From the NCBI RefSeq assembly GCF_000204055.1, contig NW_006768767.1, positions 956,206 to 1,020,205 of the forward strand: 64,000 nt of DNA. The letters run 5' to 3'. The notes under the pieces are model-generated. The model did not search any database. It was not told the DNA's origin and saw only the letters and a program-made list of their open reading frames with translations. The stretch comes from Melampsora larici-populina 98AG31. Its lineage: Eukaryota; Basidiomycota; Pucciniomycetes; Pucciniales; Melampsoraceae. Shown one piece after another: positions 23,855-35,309 of the stretch (the first letter of the stretch is position 1; every line of letters starts with the position of its first letter). The translations under genes and the position numbers were made by a program.

Positions 23855-26400
23855 ATGTCTCACATCATCGCATCCCCCTTGGGCTATGGACTACCATACT
23901 CTTCTCTATTTTCAGTCCCAAAGGCACAGCCTTCCAAGCGACGCGCGGCGGATCATTTTTGGGACAAGGCGATCGCCCCGCCCTTACCAGCTCCTGCCGC
24001 CCCTGAGATAGAAAACAAATTGGTACTCACTGAGACGAATTCCACTTGGCTTGATGCGGACACTGCGGCTTTCAGCGAGAGTGAGGATGAAACCCCACAT
24101 CCTCGAATTCCAAATTACTATGCCAAAAAGACCAAAAACTTTTCTAGAATTCGACAAATCGCCTTCCGAGCCTTCGTACCCAAAGCTGGAAGTAACAAAC
24201 ATAGTACAGTCGTCGCTACAGAATTCGTCTCACAACAAAAACTCTCGAAACTTGATTCTAATGGCAAAGGTGAAAGGCGTTCTGGGTTTGCAATCTTCAA
24301 CAGTTGGCGTATCAAGTCGAAAGGGGCGAATACTTATGCCAAGAAGATGGTCGCCGTCGTTCGCCTACGAATCAGTAGCAAGAGTCCTGAGGAGGAGAAA
24401 CCTACAACGTGGGAAGAATATCATAGATCATATGCTGCGGTAAGTTCATTTCCTCTCAGTTCAAGGTTTTCCTCAACGTACTCATCAATCCTTAAACATC
24501 TCGACCATATATAGGAACAAATCGATGTTTTCGATCCTCCTATGCCTCCTATGGGCCTCGACGGTGATAAGCCTTCAGCTTTCGACAATCGATTCTATAT
24601 GCCCCCGCGCCCTGAGAATGAGCGAACGCGCCAGCTAGTCGTCAATCGCTTAGGTCTCTATGGGCCGAGGTCATTCGACCCATCGGAGGAAGCTACGGAG
24701 AAAGCTCGTCAACGAACCGAACTTGCCGAGAAGCTCGAACAAGAAGGTAAAGAACCTGAAACCCTCAATGAAGCGTTCGTTCCTCAACCGGCACCTAGCG
24801 TTTCGGATATGGGCGTCGAAGCTACCGTTGCCATGATGGATGGTGTTCGATCTGGCAAACTTCCTCCAGAGACTCTTGAACAACATCCTGGTTTTCCGCA
24901 AAATTGTCAAACAATGTCGAGAGCTGTTTGGAACTTCCATTAGTATGTTGACCGTAAGTCATTTCCACCACATATAACCTTTACAGATTGTTTTGACTAA
25001 ACACAACCTTTCAAATGTGTAGATCATGGATGAAGATCGCCAGGTACATCTCTTTTTACTTCTTGATAGATATTTGATCGTATACATTTGCTGATTAGGA
25101 TTTTTGGATTACAAAGATTTTCTTGGCAGAGACAGGACTGCATGGCATGAGAGAGGTTTCCAGAGATGTGACATTCTGTTAGTTGATAAAATTCCCATTC
25201 AAGCTTCTGATCTCGATTTCGACTTCTAATTGTATCTTCTTCCTATTTTCAGGCGCACACACTGTCTTGAGTGGTCGTAAGGGGTTCACCATTTTGGACA
25301 CACACAAAGATTGGCGGTTCAATAATGGACCTCTAGTACAGAACTTCAACAGCAGATTTTATTGCGGTAATTAAACTCCTTTTTCATCGATAGCCATTTT
25401 GAGATCATTCCAACTGACCATCTTTCTTTCCAAAGGTGTCCCCTTGATGGCCCCTAACTTGGATGGTACTGAGGAATCTGATATGGCAGCTTGCCCGCTA
25501 GGTACTTTATGTGTTGTGGACGACAAACCGCGCGAAGAGTTTGGGGTCGACGAACGTAAAAAACTCGTCTACATGGCAGAGTACGCCCGTCGAGAGATTG
25601 AAAAGTGGTTTTTGAATAAGATGGCGCAAAAAATGGAGACTTTAGAAGATTCACATAAGAATTTTGTTCAGGAAGCTGAAAAAGTAGGAGGCGAGGAAGA
25701 TGAATCCGGTAATCAGACTGAAGCTCTCATTGATACATCTCCTGCTGAGGATTTCTCAACACCGGAACCTCGGCGAACGCCAGTCAGAAATTCGAGCTTG
25801 TCTGCGTTGATCAACTTACCGTCATCTATCATCTCTCCATCGCCTTCCTCTATTGGTGAGACTTCTTTAAATAAGGTGCCCACTTCAACGTCCCAAGGTC
25901 CGAAAATATTTGAGGATGGCAAATCAGCAATCAAACCGAAGATGCAAAAGATTTTCGACTTGGCTACTAAACTCGTGGGCGACACTCTCGATCTGTCTCT
26001 CGTATATCTAATTGCTGTCAAGCCCGCTCCAAAAGCTTCAAGTGAATCTGATCAAAGCGTCATCCTTTCAGGATATAATCTACCCTCACCTCTCCCTGTA
26101 TTCGATTCTAAACTACATCTACGCGCCCTTCATGCCGCAGAAGGCGGCTTATTGTACCAAAACCCTAGTACAGCGGAATCCGCAGAAGCGGGCCTCAATT
26201 CTGTCGCACTGGAATCAAACCCATACGCCTCAGCTATGATTATACGTGTGGGAGAAGAACCCAGTGAAAATAGTGGAGGATTTCTATTGGCCGGCTTTAC
26301 TAGCGATGCGAAGCGAGTGATTGGTGGTGAAGATGTGTCTTATATGAAACAATTCTCTAGCGAACTGGCTCGATATACAGCTAAATTGAAACTACAATAA
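23855..26400 (+). CDS. GAF-domain protein (copy 1), one-base frameshift
   Basis: Exon 1 is 23855-24439 and exon 2 is 24515-24953; a short exon beginning IMDEDRQ, a further one, and a last exon ending at 26400 follow. The protein has a Ser/Lys-rich N-terminal part, then a GAF-type domain (the CAHTVLSGRKGF block, then GVPLMAPNLDG and GTLCVVDDKPREEF). It is a paralogue of the gene at 55966-58365. Compared with that gene, exon 2 carries one extra G at 24890-24891, which shifts the frame and gives a stop at 24941-24943; removing one base restores alignment to the exon end. The rest is well conserved, so either the loss is recent or the base is a sequencing error. An extra small intron after DEDRQ is absent from the paralogue. 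GAF domains bind small molecules; the ligand is unknown and no kinase domain is attached. Confidence 0.7.
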
Positions 26401-26978
26401 AGCACGAAGTCGCCTGGCTTGGTAGGTGCTGTGTTACGGCATCAAGTTCATTCCTATGGGTTCTCTTGTTCTAGCTTATCTCCCATTTATCCATTTCAGT
26501 GGTGTTTCTTGCTGCTCGGTCCGTTGAATGGCATTTTCCTGTTGTACCTGCCGTTGTATTCCTTTTCTCTTGGTATACTCATGTTTCCTTAGCAATCTTT
26601 AATGAAAACAGAAGCATAATTTATTTGGAAAAGCCTGATCTGCTGCACTGATGTCTCAATTGCTAAGATCTCAAATTTATGTGCCACATCCCTCCTATAG
26701 AAGTTTAATTAACATACGATTTCACCGCAGGGTAAGTTGTTTTAGCACAAAGCTGTCATCCTTGTGTAAAAAGTGAGGTCTTATGTCCAGCAATGATCTG
26801 CGATCTCAATTCACCGCGGCCCGTTTTACTAGAGCTTAATGGGTATACATAGACCGCTGGAGAGCTAGGACAAAAGTAGGGAGGTATGGTTTTGTAAAGG
26901 AGGATAGCCAAAATCTTCTCAAAGATCAAAGATCAAGATCATAGAAAATATTCACTTCAACTATCAATGGTTAAGATC
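26401..26978. other. Intergenic region after GAF copy 1
   Basis: Nothing recognisable beyond the 3' flank of the GAF-domain gene. Confidence 0.4.
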
Positions 26979-27850
26979 GGTGCAGCCAACCAAGGCACGA
27001 CTTGGCCGGAGAGTAGCCGTATCGGTCTCGACGGGAGACAACGGGAGACAACGGCTGTACAGCTTTCTGTACAGCGCGTCTTGACCGATCTGAAGCCTGA
27101 AGCAGTACATAAGTACATACCCCTGCGTTTGTCCGACTCGCAGTCGAATCCCATCCAACCTCGTCGCTATCGTTTTCTTCTATCTTTTGCAATCATGCTT
27201 TTCAAAAGCATCGCCAACCGCTTGAAATCCATCCCAGCGATATGGGACAATCTGCAATTTGAAGATTTAGTCAAGTTTTGTCTGGTCAGCAGTGACCTGA
27301 TCAAGCGCGCAGGACGTGGCCTCAGTCTGACCGAGAAAGAAACTCCGATGGATTACATTCACGCGGCACTTAATGAACAAATCCCACATTTTGCTCTGGC
27401 GCAGATGTGGGTCACAACATTCCCATGCTTAGAGCATTGCCATCTCAACCCAGTTAATATTATTGAGATGCGAGGATGCCTGGTCTTGGATAGGGGAGCC
27501 TATCAAGCGGGTTCTGAAGGATTGGAAAGCTTGTTGATAACTTCCACATCGTGATATTTGAGGGTCAATGAGATTTCAGTGAACTCGCTGGAAGAGTTCA
27601 ACTTGAGTTGAAGAGTTCAACATTATCATAACCCCTCCATTGATTATCCATAAAAGGTGACTATCAGACTTTGCATCCCTGGGATGCATCTTACATTCTT
27701 GAGATGCATCTCTTTTGGTGCTTGTGTCTGCGGGTAGTGGTGTCTACTCGGTACTTAGTCTCTGGGTTGTCTCTCGGTCGTCTATCGTCTCCCGTGGAGA
27801 CTGATACGCTTACGCTCCCGACTTGGCGGCGAGTTCCATGGCTGGGGCGC
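26979..27850. repeat. Imperfect inverted repeats flanking a small ORF
   Basis: The CpG-rich segment 26979-27060 resembles the reverse complement of 27768-27850. Shared words include CGGGAGAC, GTATC(G/A)GTCTC and GACTTGGC-type sequence in matching order. The 700-bp interior holds the short open frame 27195-27554. This could be a small non-autonomous DNA element with long diverged termini, or two facing copies of a repeat. No target duplication was found. Confidence 0.45.
27195..27554 (+). CDS. Hypothetical protein, 119 residues
   Basis: An ATG at 27195 opens a frame of 119 residues without recognisable domain. It starts with a basic amphipathic stretch (FKSIANRLKSIP) followed by FEDLVKFCLVSSDLI, which faintly recalls an F-box-like helical region, but the evidence is weak. 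It lies between diverged inverted repeats, which suggests that it is element cargo or chance. Confidence that it is a real gene is low. Confidence 0.25.
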   Translation: MLFKSIANRLKSIPAIWDNLQFEDLVKFCLVSSDLIKRAGRGLSLTEKETPMDYIHAALNEQIPHFALAQMWVTTFPCLEHCHLNPVNIIEMRGCLVLDRGAYQAGSEGLESLLITSTS

Positions 27851-27984
27851 ATGTTGTAACGGCTACAAGCATATGCTAATAGCACGACCAATGTGGCGTG
27901 CAGGAAATATTTTCTCTCCCACTGAAGAGGAAATCATTTCACTCCCCCACGCCATACACTCAGCAGCCACCAAACTCAGCACAT

Positions 27985-28204
27985 CCTTTTCCACAAACTT
28001 AAATAAGTACCAGTCTGGACCTAATCACCAACTCCAGAGAGGGACTTACACGTAAAGTTGAAATCTTGGCATGGAATTGGACGGGGCATTTTGTCAAAAT
28101 CTAGCTGCCTTATAAAACTTTTTTTTGCGCTTTCAACTTACAGCCATTCCAATATTTCTTGTCACTCACATTTTTGAAAAGAAAAAGTTGATGAGCTCAA
28201 AACC
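27985..28204 (+). repeat. Dispersed repeat, copy 1, left part
   Basis: The segment matches, in opposite orientation, the repeat at 37810-38425: CAGTCTGGACCTAA, CCAGAGAGGGACTTACACG, GGAATTGGACGGGGCATTTT and CCATTCCAATATTTCTTGTC all occur in the same order. About 290 bp present in the other copy is missing here between the CTTTCAA and CAGCCATTCC blocks. It is cut at 28204 by a 1222-bp element and continues at 29430. Its family is unknown. Confidence 0.75.
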
Positions 28205-28207
28205 TAA

Positions 28208-29429
28208 GGGCCCGTTCGGCTGTTTTTCCCAAAAATTGTTACACAAAAACGAATTTTCATTTTGCCCTGTTTTCAAGGGGCAAAATGAAAAGCTTGAAAC
28301 TTGGCTTTTTTGTTTACCAAACGGTCAACCAAAAAGGTCAACAAAAGATCATTTTGATCATTGTTGACCTTTTGATCACCGGTTGAGTGTTTGGTAACAA
28401 TCATTCAAAAACCCTTTGTGACCAAAACTTTTCAAACGATTGCTCATAAAACCCATCCATCACGGTCATCAAAGACCACTATCATTCATCCTTGACTCAA
28501 TACCCTCAATTGAATCATTCTTCAGTTCTCAATCCATAATCAACTTTATTGAATATTTTAATTCACATTAACACTTATACTGGTAGAAATTTTGATCACT
28601 AACTGATCAGACAGTCCTACATTTGTAGCACCATTTATATATACAAATGTAGTTGATGATATTTCATATAAAGGTTTAATGATTTTGTATTTAAATCAGA
28701 CAGGGACAACATTGTTATATAAAGGTTCAATAATTTTTAATTTAAATCAGACAGCAACAACATTTTTATCTAAAGGTGTTAACACAATTCCTTGATACCA
28801 GAAAGTCAGTACTAGAGTTGTATCAGCATGTATGTATACAGATGTACTTGATGATATTCGAAGTCGATCTGGAAGGTAAATGATAGAGAGTGAAAAGATA
28901 GATTGATTGATGTGTTAAAAAACGATGTCAGAGTTGTTAAAAACAATGATAGTGTTGGCGATAGACTGGTTAAAAAAAGAGTTGTTAAAAGACAACAATA
29001 GATGAAAAAGGTGATGAAATAGTTGTTCCAGATGATGATTAAGTTGTTAAAAGATGACAAAAGAGAACATTTGCTGAAAAGATAACAAAATGGTTGTTAA
29101 AGACAATGATTGAGTTGCTGAAGAGGACAAGAGAAAAGAACAATAGGTGGTGGACAGAGGTGAGTGAAGGTGGAAGGGTGTTGAGTGGGCAAGGTTGATC
29201 GATTGAGTTGAGGGGCAAAAGCAGCTTTTGACTTCAAAAACAGCCTCAAGGCTGTTTTTGAAATTGAACAAACTTTTGATCAAAATCGGTCTTTGATTTT
29301 GATCAATCAAACTTACCAAACGCTCTTGTTTTTGACCAAAATCAAAAACTGCTTTTGGTCACAAGTGATATTTGACTTTGGTGAAGCTTTTGACCAAAAG
29401 TAGCTTTTGGGTTCCAGCCAAACGGGCCC
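28208..29429. mobile_element. PIF/Harbinger-type non-autonomous element
   Basis: The 1222-bp segment has the inverted termini GGGCCCGTTTGGCTG (right) and GGGCCCGTTCGGCTG (left), one mismatch in 15, and is flanked by the trinucleotide TAA (28205-28207 and 29430-29432). GGGCC(T/C)GTTTGG ends with a TAA/TTA duplication are the hallmark of PIF/Harbinger (Tourist-like) elements. The uninterrupted homologous repeat at 37810-38425 reads CCTAAGTTTT at the corresponding place, confirming insertion at TAA. Inside are several GGTCAAC/GTTGACC and TTTTGATC words near the ends. No transposase is encoded; short Ser/Leu-rich open frames on the minus strand are compositional. Confidence 0.88.
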
Positions 29430-29709
29430 TAAGTTTTAACCAGTTAAAACCTGAAAATTGGCCGTAATTCCTTGATTTAGGGAACAAGCGGCCTTCGGGA
29501 GAACCCTGACAGTACTGTCAGAGACTGACAGTGACCCCTTTCACAACACATTACACAAACGGTGTAATTTGGGACCTACACCTCACACACCCCATGACAG
29601 GCTCACACCAGTCACATGAAAGGCTGATGAAATGCCTACAGCTCATTCACGCCAGCTGACAGGCAGTGTTCCAGCCCCGGGGCAAAAAATTGTAATCAAT
29701 GCCGGGTAT
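29430..29709 (+). repeat. Dispersed repeat, copy 1, right part, and flank
   Basis: From 29430 the sequence resumes the repeat cut at 28204 (GTTTTAACCAG, then ATTGGC, GCGGCCTTCGGGAG, CTGACAGTGAC), matching the other copy to about 29560. The remainder to 29709 has no gene. The word CCGGGGCAAAAAATTG at 29676-29691 also occurs at 59094-59109. Confidence 0.6.
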
Positions 29710-29717
29710 GGCGCCCC

Positions 29718-30080
29718 CAATACCGCAAGAGCACCGCACTATGTTGCAGTTGCGGTGCGGTTGCGTAGCGCTTTTGGGCGCCGCAATAGCAACGCAATAT
29801 AGTGCGGTGCCAGCGCTCCGCAATCCGGGTTCAAAAAACCCCTTGGTCAGAAACCCGCACCATAATTGTGGTCGGTTTTTGACGGTTATTTAGGGCAAAT
29901 ATTGCGGAAATAGGGCAATATTGCACATTTTCCACAATATTTGCCCGACCGCTCCGCAACGGCAAGTTAGAAAAAAAACACCCCATTGCGGAGTGGTTGG
30001 GTAGTGTAATAATGCGCCAACTGCGCAACGCAATGGAAATAGGTTGAAATCCATTGCGTTGCGTAGCGCTTGCGGTGTTG
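29718..30080. mobile_element. CAATACC-type MITE, copy A
   Basis: The 363-bp element begins CAATACCGCAAGAGC and ends with the reverse complement of CAACACCGCAAGCGC. It is flanked by GCGCCCC on both sides; the direct repeat is 8 bp (GGCGCCCC, 29710-29717 and 30080-30087) if the terminal G is counted with the right repeat. A close relative lies at 41815-42176. GCGTAGCG- and GTTGCG-like words recur near both ends. It sits 140 bp upstream of the start codon of the gene at 30221 and may affect its expression. The related ends of the hAT element at 39299-46109 suggest a hAT-type mobiliser. Confidence 0.9.
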
Positions 30081-30220
30081 GCGCCCCTCCCCTCACACGA
30101 CCAGCTCAGCATCAACTAAAACTATCACCACTCACTTCTCTAGCTCAGCATCGTATCATCAATCATTTTTCCTCTCATCAACGAATCCATATTAATACAA
30201 CACAACAATAAAGCTACGAC

Positions 30221-32452
30221 ATGGAGATAGATCCCAACAATACTCACCGGTACATCAAGTCCACCTTTCAGCGCCTACTCCCAGGCACTGTGTTCCCCAC
30301 TCCCGTATTATGGGCGTTACTCCCCCTAGCCTGCCCGGCGTGCCTGGAAGAAACCGATCCGAAGACAACACCATTGAAATATATTGTACAGTACCCATTT
30401 GGGTGGTGTGTTGCGGTTGGTGTCCCGTTGTGATTTTCAAATCATTGGTTTTGGGCCTTTGCTCACTATTTCTCACATGTATAATTTTCTTTTTCAGTGT
30501 GCAATTAAGCCAGTCGGTGTCAAAGGCCACTGGTATTGCACGTGGAGTTCCGCCCAACTGAACCACGAGATAGCGTCCATCAACATTGGCAATTGGCCCC
30601 CGAATCCTTTTCCTAAACCGCGTCCGGCCCCCGCAGCGCCTATTCCGATCACACCCAGCCAACAGTTGTTGAATCAACTTTTCAAGCCCCCCAAAAATCA
30701 ACCGCGTTTGCTCGCCAGCAATGGCATACTATGCCATGGAGTGAACGGGCAGACAGGCGCCACTCACAAAGGCAAAGACACTCGGAGAGGAAACAAGGAC
30801 TGTGTTTTCAGGGCTTGCGCCGCTGTAAGCTCCTCCCTCTCACTCTATACACCTCGCGTTAGTTGACCAGGTTCAATGTTGGAAACAGTGCTGTCAAACG
30901 TTGGGTGATCAAGCGTGTGGGGCCAAAGGCCACCGGAAACCTTCACCTTCCGCGCCCAGTGGACCTTCCACGGTCCACCCGTTTTTGAATCGTACAGAGA
31001 AGGATGTAACCAAGTCTGATATCAATTATGATATCAATTCCGATGGTTTGCCAGGCACGTTACGCTCTGCTCGGCCTCCCCCAGTCCCCCATTGCCGCAT
31101 CCCGCTTCAAAGCGCCCAGACTGGCGGTCGCTTGGCACACAAATTTAGCCCTTCTCAGCTCGCCACTTTGTTCAATATGCGATCAGAGCGGGAGCAAAGC
31201 ATCCCTCGTAACCAAAAATTTGAAGCTGACGCAGCGAAGGTGGTCACTGTAATTGCTTGGCTTAAGGTTAGTGTGATAACTGCTTGTATCATGTTACACA
31301 TCACATAAGTTAACTGTCATCCTTTAGCCAAACAAGGACCCCGATTACATGACTTTTTTTGGCACCAAAGTGGCCGTCCTTCGCCTTGCATCAGTCTCAA
31401 AAGCTGGTCAACGCCGCTGCCCTCCAAGAGGGTCTGTCTGCCAACTCCTCATGGACTCGATCGCTCAGTTTGTGGGATCCGCAATTGTTGGGATGGGTGA
31501 GTACAATCCTACTTTATTTCTCATTAACTTGTTTGATTTTTTTTGTTTGTTCTTCTATAGCTCAGCACAGACATCGACCTACCGACACGCTTTCCCATCA
31601 CCCCACGTCAGATTTTGGTCAAACTTGAGGGAATAGAAAGGGAAGAGTGTTTCCAGTTCGATCGCCTGTTACACACAACGTACGATTCCATGCCTGGCCC
31701 CCTTAATCCTCCTGGGTATCAACGATCATCAGCTCCCTCGACTTCTTGGCTCCAGAATGAACCCACACCGCTTTCCACCATCGCTGAAAACTCTCAAGCA
31801 ACACACAATGTGACTCCTTGTCATACTCCCCCAGAAATTCTTTTGAACATAACCTCACCCGAAAACCCTGGGGCGGAGGTCGTTCAATATGATCCAGCGA
31901 CTCAAGATCCCAATGTTGTGAGCTCTTTTCTCACCCAGTCTCCTCACCCATGTATGTGCCCCTTCAGTGGCTCATAGGCTTGGTTCCAACTCGGTACAGC
32001 CTACCACAGCTTCAATAGTTCTCAAAACGGCGTGGCCCGACGTTGAAGCCCCCATGAGTGACCTCTGGGAGTGGTGCAACATGATGATTACAACACAGAT
32101 GGAGGTATTACCTGCGTGGGACGTCTTTTTTGCAGCCGATTTTGAACGTAAAGATAGCACTGTCTATTGCTATGCTTGGTGGCTCAATCGGATTGCCAAA
32201 ATCCCGCGGGCTTGGGACAACTGGATTAAACAGCAGACAAGCCTCGGTGACCCTGTGACAATTTTCGCGGGGCGCAAACACTGGCGTGCGTTGTTCACTG
32301 CAGTGGGATGTCCTCCACCTGCCGGAGCACCAGCGGCTCCAGCAGGTGGAGCTCCTGCTGCATCTTCTCAAGCTCCCTCTGCCACTTTGTCTAATAATGC
32401 ACCGGTTCGCCAGAAGAGCAAAAAAAGAAAACTCGGAAAATATGTTAGGTGA
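30221..32452 (+). CDS. Cys-cluster protein, rust-type unknown, likely frameshifted
   Basis: I do not recognise a named family. The ATG at 30221 opens an acidic N-terminus (MEIDPNNTHRY). Downstream exons encode a Cys/His cluster, CVFRACAA joined by an intron to CCQTLGDQACGAKGH, that looks zinc-binding. Later parts read SFALHQSQKLVNAAALQ, then LSTDIDLPTRFPITPRQILVKL, a Ser/Pro/Thr-rich linker, and a C-terminal domain with several Trp residues (SDLWEWCNMM, WWLNRIAKIPRAWDNW). The end is basic (KSKKRKLGK), like a nuclear signal. A run of seven T at 31354-31360 puts the convincing upstream and downstream frames out of phase; six T would join them. This may be a real lesion or a homopolymer error. 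The first intron borders are unclear. Confidence 0.55.
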
Positions 32453-33240
32453 ATGACTACCGAAAAGTATTTCCTATCTGTGTTGGAAACTGACCCTTCC
32501 CGTCTTTCCTATCTGTTTTGGAACTGACCCTCTCCCCAAAAACAATCTGTGCACGTATCACCTTTATCATGTACACACGATGATGTTTTAATGTTCATCA
32601 CAACAACTTGTCAAATCCAAACCTAGCTTTGTAACTGCCAAAACTCAACGTGGTAGCTGTGACATCAAGTCACAAATCACACAGCCGACATTCCCTCGAT
32701 CTTCCTCACGAGGTTAGTACCTCGTTTCCCTTATTGAGATATGACCTAACTCTCAAGAACGGAGGAGTGCCAATGGAGGAGTGCATTGGTTTGCCAGGGT
32801 GACCTAGCTAGCAAGGCATTCCAATCGCTCACTCACTAATCCTTTTAGTCTCCTCTCGGCTGGTTCGCGAGCTGAGAATGTAGCTAGCTAAGCAAGTATC
32901 CCTCTCAAGCTTGGACGCGAGTGAAGAGGAGACTAAGGATGTCTTTTTCTTTTTGTAAGGTAGTCATCGATCTCCCTTCCCTCGTTACTGTGTCTTTCTT
33001 CATTAATTGCTATCTTCCAATTGCTTTCCTCCACGTCTTCTATCTCCCGGAATTTCAATCAATCCCTCGAGTTTCCCGTTTGAATTCAAAGTCTGAATTA
33101 TTTTTCATTGTCCGTCTTTTCAACTACACATACTGAGGATATCTCTTGAGGAAGATTTTGATTTTAACCACTCTAATCTTTTTGTTTTTTACCCTCATCT
33201 TTCCATCCCATCTTTGCTAGCAATCTATCTACTCACAAAC
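32453..33240. other. Intergenic region with a short inverted repeat
   Basis: A stem-loop can form between ATCCTTTTAGTCTCCTCT (32839-32856) and its near-complement ending AGAGGAGACTAAGGAT (32925-32940). A second small palindrome (ACGAGGTTAGTACCTCGT) is at about 32707-32724. The last 50 bp are the leader of the alpha-kinase gene. Confidence 0.45.
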
Positions 33241-34434
33241 ATGGAAAGCATGCTAGATTACGATTCTGATATTGATATCAGCAATGCCGACCTTACGGTT
33301 TTGGCTGACACCAAAACCATGCCTACTCAAGGTACCGTACTTGAGGTGGAAGTCGACAGTAGTGACCCACCACGCGTCAATGCACCAATAGCCCCCGTTG
33401 AACATGGAGTTGAAAAAGATGATGCTGCGGAGGTTGTGCCTGAAGTCAAAGACAACGCTGTTGCTGAGGAGGATGACAAATTCGAGGAGATCATTCCTAT
33501 CACCCTGCACTACGTGTGTGGATTTGGTATGATGATTGCTCTATCTACCTACCCGTCTTGTCCAGTGAACTGATCTGCCTTCTGCTCTTGACAGACGATC
33601 CTGTTTCTGCCCATGGACTGAACTTACTGGACTCACCACTCTTGGGCCACGGCTTGCTACCAATTGTACAACTTCCCCCCACCCCTGATACCAATGTCAC
33701 AATGTTTTCCCTCCTCGGTAACCCTGGTGAGGACGTTGTAGAGTGGTCTTTCAAGGGCAAACATGCCCAAATCACTTTCACGCACAATCTCATACACCGA
33801 TGGAATTTCCGCTCAACTTACAAGGCCAAAATTACATGTGGTGATCAACAGACTGTTCTGGGTGTCCGGGCGTTCGCCAATCCGGATTTCTCCCTTGAGA
33901 CTTGTCTTGGAACAGCCCAGGCCTATTTCCACGTCGCTGTGTACCTCGAACAGTTCCGGTACGGCCTCGTGCCCCTCATGCCCCCTGGGAAAGGGCGTGA
34001 CTTGGAGCGGGAGACTCTTATAGCTCTGCGAGTGAGTCACCCGTCTGCTCTGCTTATCGTTTCTTTGGCTGAGCTGATGTTTCTCTTTGTTTCTTTCTTT
34101 GTTTGGCGTTCAGTTCCAAGAGAAACTTGTGGGAATGATGCACGAGGCGCCTGATCTTGGTAGAGGCCTTGGTCAATTGAAAGCTTTCACCGCTGAAGAG
34201 TTGATCGTGGGTCCTTGGGAGAAGTACAGCCTGGAGACCTCTTTCTTTCCAATCAAACCCCAAACTGGTCATCACGATCTTTCTGAGATCATGCGCCACT
34301 TGCTTAACGCTTTTACTCACTGGACATATCAACGGAGTGGCCAAACCGGCTTCATTACGGGTTTCCAGGGTGTGGGGTCCGTGATCACAGAGGCAGTTAT
34401 CCATGATACCACGTGCGCGTCTCCCTATCCCTAA
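33241..34434 (+). CDS. Alpha-kinase-like protein, C-terminally short
   Basis: Three exons (33241-33526, 33595-34031, 34114-34434) with phase-consistent GT-AG introns give 347 residues. The first 95 residues are acidic. The rest resembles the alpha-kinase (MHCK/EF2K) domain: FSLETCLGTAQAYFHVAVYLEQF in the middle and, near the end, the AFTHWTYQRSG block followed by GFQGVGSVITEAVIHD, which aligns with the FSHxTYExSG, DxQGVG and TDPxIH blocks of the family. The Asp before QG and the Asp of TDP are replaced (Phe-Gln-Gly, Thr-Glu-Ala), and the protein stops just after HD, without the zinc-binding Cys/His tail. It may be an inactive or truncated member. Alpha-kinase genes are known to be expanded in rust fungi. 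Confidence 0.72.
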
Positions 34435-35309
34435 ACAACCCGATCAGGTGACTGACAAATGTTTGGTATGGTTAGTGCCCGGTGGACAAGTGGCAATCTT
34501 GGTAAATCGGCTTTGGCTGAGTTTCCAAAGGAGCGCATTTGCAACCGATTTTGTCATCTCCTTGTTGAGAATTGATGGTGAGGCGCTCGTTTTTTTTGAT
34601 GTGTATCATAGGTCCACACTCAAATTTCATTGCATCGGTCTTGTTTACCAGGTCGCACACATATTCACAAAATATATACAAACCCGAAAACACTCTGCTT
34701 CTCTTCTGCTTCCCTTAATTTAAATCATGTCTACACTTAAAGATGTCTTCCTGCGATTGTTTGTTTCAATTGTCACCTATGGCCCTGATAAAGGCCAATT
34801 ATTCTTTCCTTATTTGAAAAATGAACATGATTGTCTCATAATGAAAGCCATGAAGATAAACTTGAAGGCCATTGATTTTTGTTTAGGTCATTCATGAAAT
34901 CCATCTTGAACCCAACCTGTGATTTGATTTGTTTGAAGTGGAAGTTGATTAATTTTGAGCATCATGTAGGAACATTACCTTATTCTTAAAAGAAATACTT
35001 TTTTTGGTCAAAATGAACAATATGCTCCAACATGCGAGAAGGCCAGTGAGAAGCGAGCCAAACTGCACCATTGAAACAAGATGATTCTTTTTGTTGTGTG
35101 AAACAACAAAACAAATTCATTAGGGAGAGTTTTAATTATCCCTCATCAAAAAAATTCAAATTCAATCTTGTTCTTTTTACATGTGTCGTGTTTATTACGG
35201 GTGAAAAATGGAATAAACAAAAGAGTTGTCGTAATTTGCACATGAGACACAAACACAACTTCACACGTCACAACTTGGTACACATTGATTTTCTTACATA
35301 ACTCTAGCA
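34435..35309. other. AT-rich stretch without a supported gene
   Basis: No domain or repeat is recognised. Lies between the alpha-kinase gene and the convergent KDZ transposase. Confidence 0.45.

Noticed and set aside
28812..29319. Minus-strand open frames in the PIF/Harbinger-type element
   Set aside because: Low-complexity Ser/Leu/Thr sequence without DDE or Myb-like domains; no transposase.
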